DNA of 64,000 nt from Piliocolobus tephrosceles (GCF_002776525.5 NC_045435.1:119817836-119881835); one strand, 5' to 3'; positions 49,053 to 60,385 are shown, numbered from the stretch's first letter. Made by a program: numbers and translations. The notes: generated by a model from the sequence alone, not told the origin.

Positions 49053-49407
49053 TGATACGGTTTGGCTGTGTTCCCATTCGAATCTCAATTTGAATTGTAT
49101 CTCCCAGAATTCCCACGTGCTGTAGGAGGGACCTCTAGGGAGGTAATTGAATCATGGGGGCCAGTCTTTCTCCTGCTATTCTCATGACAGTGAATAGCTT
49201 TGATGAGATCTGATGGGTTTATCAAAGGTTTCCACTTTTGTTTCTTCCCGATTTCTGTCTTGTTGCTGTCATGTAAGAAGTGCTTTTTGACTTCTGCCAT
49301 GATTCTGAGACCTCCCCAGCCACGTCAAACTGTAAGTCCAATTAAAGCTTTTATTGTTCCCATTTTCGGGTACGTCTTTATCAGCAGTGTGAAGGCGAAC
49401 TAATACA
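49053..49407 (+). mobile_element. THE1/MSTA-type solo LTR, sense
   Basis: Starts TGATACGGTTTGGCTGTGTT and ends GGCGAACTAATACA, 355 bp. AGTAC flanks it at 49048-49052 and 49408-49412, the 5-bp target duplication of ERVL-MaLR elements. No internal region is present. Confidence 0.93.
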
Positions 49408-50734
49408 AGTACCTACTCTAATTATATGTTTGTAGATCTATTTATTTGTGTGTCTTCAACATTTATTATTTTTCTAATTCATTCTTTTTATATTTTTCCT
49501 TTTATTATATATTTTTTCTCATTTCTATATTCTAGGTTTCCTACTGTGTTCCAGGAACTCTGTTTTCCCTGGTGATTTTTTTCCCTCTATTTCTGAGTTT
49601 TGCTACCTCATGTGTAATCATTTCCTCTTGTGTCTTCATCTCTTGCCTGAGTTTTTTCACTTCTGCTCTGTGATCTTCCTTCATGGAGGCAACTGCTGTT
49701 TTAATTTTTAAAATTTAATTTCGTCAAAATGGTTGGTAACAATGTTTGTGCAATATTTTTCTGGTGGTAACTCATGTATTGATTAGTTTTGCTGCTCTTT
49801 TTTCAATTTGATTGGTTTTAGTTTTTCCTTATATAAGTTTGTGTTCATGCTGTGTTAGTTTTAAAAGTTTCCTCTTTTAATTAATTAGCTTTAATGAGGT
49901 GGATTTTTTTTTTTTTTAAACTTGAAATACGTGGTAATTCCTTGAGTAAGAGGCTGGGATGTGAGAACAGGGTATCCTTCAGGTTTTACATCCCATGGGG
50001 ACAGACTGCTTTAGCGAAAAATGACTCATATGTGTGATACAGGTAGCCCTACCTCATCTATTTCACTGGTCCAAACCAGGTCCCAGAGAGCTTCTGCTTC
50101 CAGCTACCTTCACCTCTTTTTAGCATCCATGTATATAAGGAATAAAGCATTTGTATTTCCTGGTGAGCCTGTCACTCACAGTGACTATTTTTTTCCCAGC
50201 ACATGCTAAGATGCTGCTGCTGGCCTTCTTATACTCTCTATACTTTTCACTTTTTCTTGAGCAACTTTTGTCCTGTCTCAGCTGTTTTGCTTCTTATATT
50301 CTGTGAGCTGCAGATTACATCTGTCTTTGAGTTTTGTTAAAGTAGAATTTATTTGCAAAGTTATTATCTCTCATTTTCTTGGTTGCTTTTATATGATTTC
50401 CATGAGAAGAAGAGGGAAGATCTTGACTTCTGTAGCCAAGGTCTACATATACTTCCTATATACAGTATAGTTTATACTGGAAGGGGAAAGTTTTTGTTTT
50501 ATTTTGTGTTTAATCCAAATATATAAAGATGCCACTATACTGTAAAGTCATTCGATGTTTACTTTTTAAACTTCATATTTTTTGGTTGGTGTTTAAAAAG
50601 TTCGTAGGTCCAGCTCCAACTTTATTCCACTTTACTTTCTTTCACATATTTTATGCTTCTTTTAAATTGTACTGAATTATTTAGAATGATTCCAATAGTA
50701 GTTATTATTTTTCCATTCTGTTTGTTTATTTATT

Positions 50735-51014
50735 TATTTTTGAGACAGAGTCTCGCTCTGTTGCTCAGACTGGAGTGTGATGGTACGATCTCGGCTCACT
50801 GCAACCTCTGCCACCGGGGTTCAAGCGATTCTCCTACCTCAGTCTCCCAAGTAGCTGGGATTACAGGCACCTGCCACCACTCCTGGCTAATTGTTTGTAT
50901 CTTTAGGAGAGATGGGGTTTCACTAAGTTGGCCAGACAGGGCTTGAACTCCCAACCTCAGGTGATTCACCTGCCTTGGCCTCCCAAAGGGCTGGGATTAC
51001 AGGCATGAGCCACC
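50735..51014 (-). mobile_element. Alu, antisense, AluS-like
   Basis: A TTTA-rich tail, then GAGACAGAGTCTCGCTCTG to GGGATTACAGGCATGAGCCACC. The last bases of the Alu 5' end are missing. Confidence 0.9.
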
Positions 51015-51900
51015 ATTTTTCCAATCTTTATTCACCATTTTTTCTCTACTTGACACTTCCTATCCAACCCTTGCCAATTCTCCCTCACCTCCATGTTTCT
51101 TATTTTCAATTAAAATCCTATCTGGAATTCAAGACCTACCTCAAATAAGTACCTAATTCTTAAAGCTTTTTAAAAAATCTTTATATATTATTATAATATC
51201 TCTTACATGTATATACACAATTTGCATTGCTTATATTCTCTTGGAATGATATCTTATTGTATATGATATTTTGGTTATTTGGTTACTGCTTCTAGTTTCC
51301 ACCAATTGGAAGAAAGGTCATGACTCAGTCGTATTTGTGCCTCATTTATATCTGAGCATAGAACATTGTGTATAATAGACATTCAATAAGCATTTGTTTA
51401 AATAATAAAATTATGCAAAATGCCAAAATTATTTTCTAGAATGCATGGCGCAGTTTCCACCTACTTCTCACTGATGCACAATATAACCACTCATGGAAAT
51501 AATTTGGTTCTTTTTTTTCCCTAAAACTGCAACCCCTATGGATGTGATTGTAGATGCACTTCTTTATTCATGCAGACAGTAAAACTGTGTTTTGATTATT
51601 TTAATTGTCTTATCTCAATACAGAATAATTTTTTCTTGGCTCTTTATGTCTTGATAGCTGTTAAGTAGATTAAAAAACAAAAATGGAAAACACAAACTTC
51701 TGTAATCCTCTACCCTTAGAATGGTGGATTTCTATTAAGATATATGCATTAAAAGAACAAACTCTACTAAAATTTAACTTTTAGATGTAAATTGAAGTAA
51801 ACAGAATAGCAAAAGCTTAGAGAAAATTTCCCTAAATACACTCTGTGTTTTACAAAGATTTTTAGAAGAAAAGCAAAATTTGAGAATTTTCTTCCCACTA
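51015..51900. other. WDR49: Intron sequence without recognised element
   Basis: AT-rich; nothing recognised. Confidence 0.4.
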
Positions 51901-51918
51901 TTTCATTTAAATAGGTCT

Positions 51919-52224
51919 TTTTTTTTTTTTTTTTTTTTTTTGAGACGGAGTCTCGCTCTGTCGCCCAGGCTGGAGTGCAGTGGCTGGATCTCAGCTCACT
52001 GCAAGCTCCGCCCCCCCAGGTTTACGCCATTCTCCTGCCTCAGCCTCCCAAGTAGCTGGGACTACAGGCGCCCACCACCTCGTCCGGCTAGTTTTTTGTA
52101 TTTTTTAGTAGAGACGGGGTTTCACCGTATTAGCCAGGATGGTCTCGATCTCCTGACCTCGTGATCCGCCCGTCTCGGCCTCCCAAAGTGCTGGGATTAC
52201 AGGCTTGAGCCACCGCGCCCGGCC
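51919..52224 (-). mobile_element. AluY, antisense, cercopithecid-type, next to the last WDR49 exon
   Basis: Very well preserved, T run then GAGACGGAGTCTCGCTCTGTCG to CCACCGCGCCCGGCC. TTAAATAGGTCT flanks it at 51907-51918 and 52225-52236. Diagnostic GTGGCTGGATCTCAGCTCAC, GGCTAGTTTTTTG and GGCTTGAGCCACC are present. It ends 57 bp before the exon at 52282. Confidence 0.96.
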
Positions 52225-52281
52225 TTAAATAGGTCTCTTAACAAATATAATTTACTTGTAATTTTTCTCATCATTTTGTAG

Positions 52282-52400
52282 CTTTGAAAGCTGTATTTGA
52301 TGAGAAAAACCTGTTTCCGAAGGATATTCTGGATCATGAACGAAAAGCTAAGCAACTATGCCAAGAAAAAAGTTGTGAAGTGAAGAAAAATAAGAAGTAA
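52282..52400 (+). CDS. WDR49: WDR49 terminal coding exon with stop codon
   Basis: The acceptor is ATCATTTTGTAG ending at 52281. The first two bases complete the split codon left by the exon at 30451-30597, then the frame reads LKAVFDEKNLFPKDILDHE and ends in a lysine-rich tail, EVKKNKK, before TAA at 52398-52400. The four exons sum to 546 nt, exactly 182 codons including the stop, so the reading frame is intact over the whole visible part. The preceding intron is about 21.7 kb, and an AluY insertion ends only 57 bp upstream of this exon. The basic tail has no motif I recognise. Confidence 0.9.
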
Positions 52401-52592
52401 TTATAATAGAAAAAACTTCATCGTCACATAAAGTACATATATAAAATGCAGAAAAAGCATCAAGAATTCTGCCTTTTATTTTATATTTGAACTTCAGGAA
52501 GTTTTGTCTTCATGGGATAATTTAGTACTGCTCTTATCCATCGTCTTTCAATTTCTCTGTATTCTTAATAAAATAAATATTGAACTAAAGTG
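52401..52592 (+). promoter_or_regulatory. WDR49: WDR49 3'UTR with overlapping polyadenylation signals
   Basis: The sequence after the stop is AT-rich and holds two overlapping AATAAA hexamers at 52567-52572 and 52572-52577 in TTAATAAAATAAATATTG. A GT-containing stretch (AAAGTGGGAGC) follows about 15 bases later, as expected for a cleavage site. This gives a short 3'UTR of roughly 190 nt. The exact cleavage point is an estimate. Confidence 0.7.
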
Positions 52593-52970
52593 GGAGCAGC
52601 ATCTTGGTATTTATTCTCAAGAATTTTTATATAAAAAGTTTACGATTCCAGAACAAAGTTCTAACCAGTTGCCCTTCTGATTGTTCCTATAGACAAGTAT
52701 TTTTGATCAATTTTCATTGTAAAACCTGCATTGAAATATATGAAAAGTACCGATACAGTAAATATCTACAAATGTGAATAAGAAAACTGTTTCCACTTTT
52801 TTACACTTTCTAGTGCTTTTTAAATGATTCTCATAATGGTAATCAGACCTTGTCAATAGCACCACTTCTTGTTAATTCTTATTGGCTTTTATTCATTCTA
52901 TAAGCTTATTGGGAAATTACTGCATATGATCTACTTCAGTAGTTCATTATACTGTACTTTAAAATTGAAT

Positions 52971-53017
52971 GTCTGCACATTGTGCACATGTACCCTAGAA
53001 CTTAAAGTATAATTTAA
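52971..53017 (+). mobile_element. Ultra-short L1 3'-end insertion (47 bp)
   Basis: The insert holds CACATTGTGCACATGTACCC and TAGAACTTAAAGTATAAT, the last bases of the primate L1 3'UTR. AAAATTGAAT flanks it at 52961-52970 and 53018-53027. Confidence 0.87.
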
Positions 53018-53822
53018 AAAATTGAATATCATAGCACATCAAAGAGGTAATAGTCTTGAAAAAAAAATCAAAGGGCCTGGGGTTATATAAAGGACCCACT
53101 TTATGTGGAAAGTCAAGTGGGAAATACTTGGTTCTGCAACTTACTGCCTCTGTTTGTTGACCTGTTTTTATTTATAAATATAATCATGTTCCAGGCAACC
53201 AATATTATTATTCTGCTTTATTTATTGTGTCCTATAGAAAAAATGGGTAAATTCATTTACATAACTATAATGACTTACTGTATATTTATATTTTAAAGAG
53301 TCCTTTCAAAACAAGCTGTAGTCTAAGAAGAATTTTTCAATAATACATATAGTAAAGGAAAATACTTTGCAATATGTAGGGGACCACTTGGTATAGCAAC
53401 TGCAAATGTCATTTGTGTTTAAACCACACAATAATCATATGAATATATTACATTAGAGGTAAAATATGGGATATGAATCTATTAGGAGAGAGCTCAATTA
53501 TCAATGGCAGTTGAGATTGGAGCCCAGGTCTGTTTTACTCCCAAACCATGGTATTTGTCATTCATCATTCAGTTCACTTGCTTCTTAATAGTATAAAGCC
53601 ATTGGAATGAATTCTAACAATAGACTTTCTAGCACCAGTGGAGCAAATATTTTGGTTTGGTGGAGAAGGCAGTGACGGAAAGATTTTCAGAAGACAGCTG
53701 CCTATTCTAACTACATTTAAGTGCATTCTGAGTTAGGCATTATGACTGCTATTCATATCACCTTCCCTCCTCATGGAATGAAAATTACATACAGGAAAGA
53801 TTGTAGGAGAAAAGTATATTTG

Positions 53823-53860
53823 TCTCTGTGTGTGTGTGCATGTGTGTTTGTTTGTCTGTT
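53823..53860. repeat. TG-rich simple repeat
   Basis: Imperfect TG/TTTG repeats. Confidence 0.8.
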
Positions 53861-53975
53861 GGGCGGTGTGATGATGTAGGAGAGTGTCCTTGTTTTAGAA
53901 AAATATAATAATAGAATGTTTACGTATGATAGAAATTATGTTTTCAGCTTGCTATAAATGATTCAGAAAATACTA

Positions 53976-54020
53976 ATTATATGTATATATAAAATGTATA
54001 TATATACACACACAGGTAAC
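53976..54020. repeat. TA/CA-rich simple repeat
   Basis: Alternating TATATA and ACACAC stretches. Confidence 0.8.
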
Positions 54021-54094
54021 ACATATACATATCTATATTTACATCTGTTTGTTGATTGGGAGGATAGATATATAGATGAAACACACGCATGCAG

Positions 54095-54205
54095 TAGATG
54101 CTAACAATTGGGGAAACAGGAGGAGGTGGAGATGGAAATAGCAGTTCTTTGAACTATATCTGCAACTTTTATGTAAATTTGAAAGTATTTCAAGGTAAAT
54201 TTTTT
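54095..54205 (+). mobile_element. Old L1 3'-end-like fragment
   Basis: TGAACTATATCTGCAACTTTTATG and AAATTTGAAAGTATTTCAAG match the general form of an old L1 terminus. Confidence 0.4.
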
Positions 54206-54900
54206 TTTTAAATATGAAAAGTTGCTTTTGGACAAAAAGATTATTTGAGATGTTCAAGCAGACACTGGGTAACTGTCTCAAAAGGAATATTGCAAAGATT
54301 TCTTGCACTGGGTAGGAGGTTTGATTGGATAATCCATCATTTCAAACTCAGAGCATATGATTTATGAATCATAGGTTGGTGATAGTACAATGGAGTGAAA
54401 TCTGAGCCAATTCCCAGAAATTTAATGGAATGTTAAGATGTTATAGAAGTAGAATGCGGGTACCAAATAATTTGCAAAGGCTCTTTTCCCCACTGATCCA
54501 CCCATCCCTCATGTAAGTATTGAAGGCATGTACAAGAGACTATTTTAGGTACCAGGTATTCACATATAAATAGAATGCACCTTTTCTACCCTCAGCGTTC
54601 TGAAGTGAAGCTATATAAAATGTAATGGTTTATTAAACCAACACTGAATGAGCCCACTGGCATAAGTTGGAAATTCATCATTTGGCATATTTTTTTCTGG
54701 CATAATTTGGACATTCTTTTGCTCAACATATGTTACTTTTTACCCTTGAAGATAGCTTTGTTTGATGTGATAGCCTGAGATAGTGTGGTTCATACAGACA
54801 GACCTTCTTTCTATAGCCTACTACATGTGCATGGTATTGTGCTGTAACTCTAATTCCATCCTGAATTAACATCGGGGCTGTTTCTGTAAAAGGAATTAAG

Positions 54901-55217
54901 AGGCCGGGCATGGTGGCTCAAGCCTGTAATCCCAGCACTTTAGGAGGCCGAGACGGGCAGATCACGAGGTCAGGAGATCGAGACCATCCTGGCTAACACG
55001 GTGAAACCCCGTCTCTACTAAAAAAAACTACATAAAAACTAGCCAGGTGAGGTGGCGGGTGCCTGTAGTCCCAGCTACTCGGGAGGCTGAGGCAGGAGAA
55101 TGGCCTAAACCCAGGAGGCGGAGCTTGCAGTGAGCTGAGATCTGGCCACTGTACTCCAGCCTGGGTAACAGAGCGAGACTCCATCTCAAAAAAAAAAAAA
55201 AAAAAAAAAAAAAGGAA
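54901..55217 (+). mobile_element. AluY, sense, cercopithecid-type
   Basis: GGCCGGGCATGGTGGCTCAAG through a long A tail. AAAAGGAATTAAG flanks it at 54888-54900 and 55218-55230. GTGGCTCAAGCCTG and AGCTGAGATCTGGCC are the sense forms of the cercopithecid differences noted in the other young copies. Confidence 0.96.
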
Positions 55218-55230
55218 AAAAGGAATTAAG

Positions 55231-56673
55231 AAGAGTTGTCTCATAAATATATTCAATGAGAAGGGAAGTTTTAAAGGTATGAGAGTTTCTTTTAATGTAA
55301 CTGTTTCTAATAATTTGGAGAAAAAACACAAAAAGAAGAAAAAAGACAATATCTTTTTTATGTCTTACTCTTCTTTTGTAACTCACAGCATCTAATTTTC
55401 TAGGCAGGTAGCAGGATATCACCTACCAACTCTTAACAGAACTGAAGGCATTATAAGCTGTTTCTCAAATTAACATTCAGATTCAATTACTTATGATCCA
55501 TTTTTCTATGGTAAAAGGAATTGGTCACATTAAAATAGGATATGTCATAATCTTCAATAGGCTACCTTGTTTGTATTATTTATATTTATACTAAATATAA
55601 TTTAACCTTTTCTTTTGTCTGAACATTTTCCTATTATCACTCAAAATTTAGGAACAATCTTGACCAAGAAAAATTGCCTGAAATGAGTCCATGCTTAAAT
55701 GGAAGAATTAACTTTTAAGTTCTTTACTGATGAGGGCATTTGCTTATATATTTTTAAAGTTTGGAATTAAGTGCATTTTTAGTTGAAAAAACTATAAAAA
55801 GATAAGAAAAATGATGAGATGATAACTGTAACCCCTTGTGTGGTTTTTATATCTATTCCCAGGTTTATGCTTTACAGTGGGGCAGTAATGGCAATCAACC
55901 TTATACTAAGACACCTTGGCTTGCATTAATGAATAATTCCCCCCACCCCCTGATTTTCTAGGAGCAAAATAGAATTGTAGAAAGAAGAGGTTTGGGAAAA
56001 TATTTTTAAAATTTGTGGCAATATTTTATGGAAAATTGTATTGTCTTCATTGTCTATTAAAAGAGTATAAACCAGGGACAATAAATTTATGGCTATTGCT
56101 TTTTACTCCTCAAGAGACAGGAAAATGAACATTCTGCCTGAACTGCTCTAATGTAAGGTCCTTGCAGAACAATTTCATTGAATGGTCTTAGTAGGACAGA
56201 GTGATGGTCTCTGCCATTGGTAGGAAAAGTAATGGCCTATTTCGGGATAAATCACATTGTGATCTGAGCAGTGTACAGACATAATAATGTGGTAGCCAAG
56301 GGTACTGGTGATGTATGCTTGCTGGTGTCAGTAAATGGGTAGAAAAGCATTGATTGAATGATAGTCTTGACATTCAGACTTAATATTTATGTATTGCAGT
56401 GTGAAGCAAGTAGAATGATAGTATTCTTGTGTTGCACAACTCTTTTTGGAAAATTATCTCTGTGTTAACTTAAAGCTACACTAGAGTATGCTTATGTTAG
56501 AGTAGGAAATATTAGAATAAAACTCAAGATCTTGAAAATATTTGGAGATGCCTATATGGGAAATCAAAAATTTTAATTGATTAGTAGATTATGGCCTGCA
56601 ATGATCTACTTTCAGGCCTATTTTAAGTTATAGTCATGTTAGGACACGGAAAGATGTTAACAGGGTCCTCCGT
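55231..56673. other. Intergenic sequence without recognised element
   Basis: AT-rich; nothing recognised. Confidence 0.4.
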
Positions 56674-56754
56674 GAAATAAAGCGAGTGTAGATAGCTTTA
56701 AATGGAACTCATTTTATTAGTTCCATTTAAAGCTATCTACACTCGCTTTATTTC
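56674..56754. repeat. Perfect 36-bp inverted repeat with 9-nt loop
   Basis: Left arm 56674-56709 and right arm 56719-56754 are exact reverse complements. The loop is CATTTTATT at 56710-56718. The left arm begins GAAATAAAGCGAGTGTAGAT. Pairing stops at both ends with a mismatch. It is not the MADE1 mariner miniature element I know, and no TA or longer target duplication is evident. Confidence 0.97.
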
Positions 56755-56951
56755 TTTTACCCGAGTTTATCAGCAATAGTATTAAATTTGGGGATCAACA
56801 GATATTTGTTTAATTAAAACTGGACTAATTTGTTTCTCTTCTCAAAGGCCATGGATAAATAATACAATGTGCTTAATATCTGAATTCCATTGAGGTGATT
56901 GATTTGAACTGCAAAAGTGAGATGAAACCCATTAAATTATGCATTTTTTTT

Positions 56952-56979
56952 ATTAATGACCTTTTATTAATGACCTTTT
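56952..56979. repeat. 14-bp tandem duplication
   Basis: ATTAATGACCTTTT occurs twice in tandem. Confidence 0.9.
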
Positions 56980-57900
56980 TGCAAAGAAAATCGTGTAGAG
57001 TTTTAAAAGTATATAAAGGTAACACCAATTTTTATCATCGAATGCCTACGGCTAATAGTATTATCCTGATATACTTTGGCAAATCCATTAGCTTTTCGGC
57101 TGGCCTTTTTGCTCAAAATAAAGAACATATTTCTTCAATATCCACTCTTTTTCTTAAGAATTCAAATGGACCTTATATCCACAGGAAACTCCTCTGACTA
57201 TTGTATAATTTGACAAAGCGTTGAGAACTCTGTACATGCAGTAGTAATTTGTCTCTGTATTCCAGACTTGATTTAGCTTTATTCTTTTTCTCATATGCAT
57301 TCTGAAATATTTATGACGAAGTGCATTGGTAATCTGATGTGGGAGTCCTGTGAGAAACAAAAAGAACTAATTACTAGCAAATTTACAACCGCCAGCACAT
57401 CCTTTCAAATTCCGTGCAATTTTTAAAAGAAGTAAAATAATGGATAAAATAATAATATGAACTTAATAATTGAAAAAATTCTATAATTGTTTTATTTCTC
57501 ATTTCTTGCACATTTCATCAGTTGATCATTAACCCAATCATGTTAGTTCTGAATTCAAATGTAGTGAACACCTGCTTTGGTTCTAGAGCAATTAATCAAG
57601 CAATGTTCAAGATAAATGGAGTTGGCCTTGATTGCTCAGGTGTTTATGTACAAGGGTTTTCCTGCAAGCATATTTTAGTTGTAACATTCCGGTGAATAAT
57701 CAGAAGCCAATTTGGGGTAAGTACCTTAGAAATAAATAGCTTTTGAATAAGTATGTATGAAATAACATTGCGTATGAGTGTTTAGTAAAGTAAGGAATGG
57801 CATTTCAATTTGCTTTGATGTTTACACAATGACAAAATTGCTCAAGATTGGATTTTCCAGAATGTATTGTAGTCGTTTAGCAAAATGTGACAGTATGTTA
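56980..57900. other. Intergenic sequence without recognised element
   Basis: AT-rich; small open frames lack any protein signature. Confidence 0.4.
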
Positions 57901-58090
57901 AGTATACAAATATGTAGCCTAGTAAAATAAAGTACAATATGTGCATACATACACAAAGATATATATGGATATATATAGATTTGTATAGATACATATATAT
58001 ACACACATATCCATATATAAAGTATACAACTATGTGGCCTCATAAAAGTCAAGTACAGTATATGTGTATGAACATATATACATATGTGTG
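57901..58090. repeat. Imperfect 120-bp tandem duplication in AT/CA-rich sequence
   Basis: AGTATACAAATATGTAGCCT at 57901 recurs as AGTATACAACTATGTGGCCT at 58021, followed by similar AAAGTACAATATGTG and CAAGTACAGTATATG. The copies are separated by TATA/CA simple repeat. Confidence 0.75.
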
Positions 58091-58144
58091 TGTGCCCACA
58101 GAATATTGAGCAATCACTAAGAATGGTATTGGGCAATCATGGCG

Positions 58145-59600
58145 TTTATGTAGCCATTCAAGAATTGATATTATTAGGTATTATACCCCTTTCAGTTGTA
58201 CATTATTTGTGCATAAATATTTAAGTGTCATATATTATTTTTAAGGGGGAATCGGACACACTACTTTAAAATATCAATTTCTCAAAAGGTAACATGGCTA
58301 ATATGCTTTGATGTAAAAATCGTTTGAATTTGTTTAATTAACATATCACTTTTATTCTCCTTAAATGATTTCACTACAAATCAGAAGACCCAGTTCTTAT
58401 AGGACTATTCATCAGGTTGTTTAGTTCAGCAGTACTTTGTGCTTTCTGATAAGATATGATCCAAAACCCAATGAGGCAAGTGAATTTTTAAAACAAATAT
58501 TTGTCTGAGGTTACAATTTATTAAGTGCTTAGAAATTTTCTAGAAAAAAGGATGCTCAAATAATACAAATTTAATTATTAAGATTATTAATAATATTGAG
58601 AAGGAAACTCTAATACTGAGATTCTACCACAAAGAAAAAGTTACATTTTTAATAATACTGTTCATTATTCTAATATAAACCAAATATATAAAGCTATATC
58701 TAATGTATTTCCACCTGATAATTTAAAAGTACTAATAATATTTTGACTGAGTATCTACAAGCACATATTTTGGTCAGAAGTCTTCTGAGAAATTGAATAT
58801 ATTAGAAGACAATGATACATAGACATTTATTTTGCATGTAAAACTTCTCTTACTCACTGGTTTTTAACTATTATTGCACTGTCATTTACAAGCTTGTATG
58901 CTAAATTAATCCCTAATGAAACATTTGCTTGATATTAATAGCATATGTCTACATCTAAAGTTTACCAACACATTTTCTAACAATTGCCTTGGATTGTTTT
59001 TTGAGATTTTTGTCTTTTGCAAATGTATGTCTAAACAAATACAGTTCAACAAAATACATTGAAAGATAATTTGAAATATCTAAATAACAACTCCATAGTT
59101 TAGTTTGGAAGAATATTTGACTATTAGTAATCTTTATATAGAAATACAGTTGTTCTTAGAGACTCCTACCCATTTGTGGATCATGGTGGCCCCCTTAATG
59201 ATCTGCAAAACACTCTAGAAATGTAAGTCTCTTCTTAAGGCTGACAACACACTATTCTGAAGACTTTCATCTTTACCCCTAATTAATGGTTACTTCCTGG
59301 TAACTTACTGATGGATACGTTTTTAAGGGTTACTAACATGTGTTATTTATAAGGTAAAATTATTGTTACTAAAATTTATGAGGCCTTGGAGTCAACATTC
59401 TACCAAATATGTGGTAATGTTGCAAAACTAATTCTGCTCCAGGTATAATCAAATGGTTGAATTTCCTGCAATTTTAGTGGAGAACACTTTAATAGGGTAT
59501 TATTAATCTTGTGAATTGTTTATGGTTTTCAATTGCTGCTACTCTTACGTTTGTTAGTATTTTTGTCAATTCTTTGATATTGTATTTCATTTTATTTATA
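58145..59600. other. Intergenic sequence without recognised element
   Basis: AT-rich; nothing recognised. Confidence 0.4.
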
Positions 59601-59607
59601 TTTTTTC

Positions 59608-59745
59608 TTTTACAATTTCAACTTTTATTACAGATTAAAAGGTACATGTGCAGGTTTGCTACATGGGTATATGACCTGACACTAAGGTATAAATGATCTC
59701 ATCACCCAGGTAGTGAGCATAGTACTTTATTGTATCATTTATATT
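59608..59745 (-). mobile_element. L1 3'-end fragment, antisense
   Basis: TTATTACAGATTAAAAGGTAC, ATGTGCAGGTTTGCTACATGG and CATCACCCAGGTAGTGAGCA are reversed L1 3'UTR. Confidence 0.8.
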
Positions 59746-60385
59746 TGATTGCCATTTTGTCTCAAACTTTGCAGGTTTTCTGCATTACATTTTTCTTCTT
59801 TTGGAAAAGCAGGAAGAGGGCTTTGGGTTATTTTGTCCTAAGAAATAAAGAGTGAGGAAAATTGTAAAAAGCCCGATTACTCAGTTATTTTAGAATACAT
59901 TAATTTTCTAATATTATAGGTCTAAAATCACACTGGAGTAAGTCTGTCTGTATTCCATTTCTCCTCTTGATGTATAAATTACTGTAGAGTTGACTGCACA
60001 GAAGGTTTACCTGATGTCAGAGTTACAGTTATCCCACTTAAAAAACATGAGAAAAGATAGAAAAAACTATTGTATAACTATTCGGAGATTCCATTGCCAT
60101 TGATAACATTCTGACACTGCAGTGTCTTTTTTGATTTTTGTTACAAAACTACAAGTAAATTTTCTACTGGTTCTTGAAGATATGTAAGAAATACCATTAG
60201 CACTTGAACCATTTTTTCTAGACAGATGATACTTAGAAATCTAATTGGATAGACTTCACTCGTGCTAGTAAGTTCTGTTAAGATAGAAAGCTACAATAGG
60301 TAGAAAGTTTTCTGTTGAGCTCTCTGTGGAAAACTCTATTTTGAAAATGAATACATTTTGATTTAAACGATACAGAGGAGTCAAA
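59746..60385 (+). promoter_or_regulatory. SERPINI2: SERPINI2 5' flank and 5'UTR region
   Basis: By position this should contain the promoter or at least the 5'UTR. The sequence is AT-rich, without a CpG island or a convincing TATA box. An AG at 60375-60376 (GATACAG then AGGAG) could be a splice acceptor if there is a non-coding first exon, but its pyrimidine tract is poor. Confidence 0.35.

Larger units (their letters stand above)
47640..50560 (-). mobile_element. Old L1 (L1M-like) sequence, antisense, broken by Alu and LTR
   Basis: Segments at about 47.65-48.27, 48.62-49.05 and 49.42-50.56 kb read as reversed old L1 (CATTACTGGGATATGACTTGG, TTCCTACTGTGTTCCAGGAAC, TTGCCTGAGTTTTTTCACTTC). The Alu at 48289-48596 and the solo LTR at 49053-49407 split it. 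The limits are approximate. Confidence 0.55.
30598..52281 (+). other. WDR49: WDR49 last intron, about 21.7 kb
   Basis: Bounded by GTAAGT at 30598 and TTTTGTAG at 52281. It contains LTR, Alu, L2-like, MIR and several antisense L1 segments. No further exon is needed by phase and none was recognised. Confidence 0.75.
52593..60385. other. WDR49-SERPINI2 intergenic region
   Basis: About 7.8 kb of AT-rich sequence between the WDR49 polyadenylation signals and the SERPINI2 start codon. It holds a 47-bp L1 scrap, an AluY, a perfect hairpin, AT/CA-rich tandem repeats and an L1 3' fragment. The SERPINI2 promoter must lie near its right end, but I see no convincing TATA box or CpG-rich stretch, and a non-coding first exon farther upstream cannot be excluded. 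Confidence 0.6.

Noticed and set aside
56674..56754. Hairpin as a transcription terminator or as a MADE1 element
   Set aside because: Rho-independent terminators do not apply in a primate nuclear genome, and the arm sequence does not match the MADE1 arms I know.
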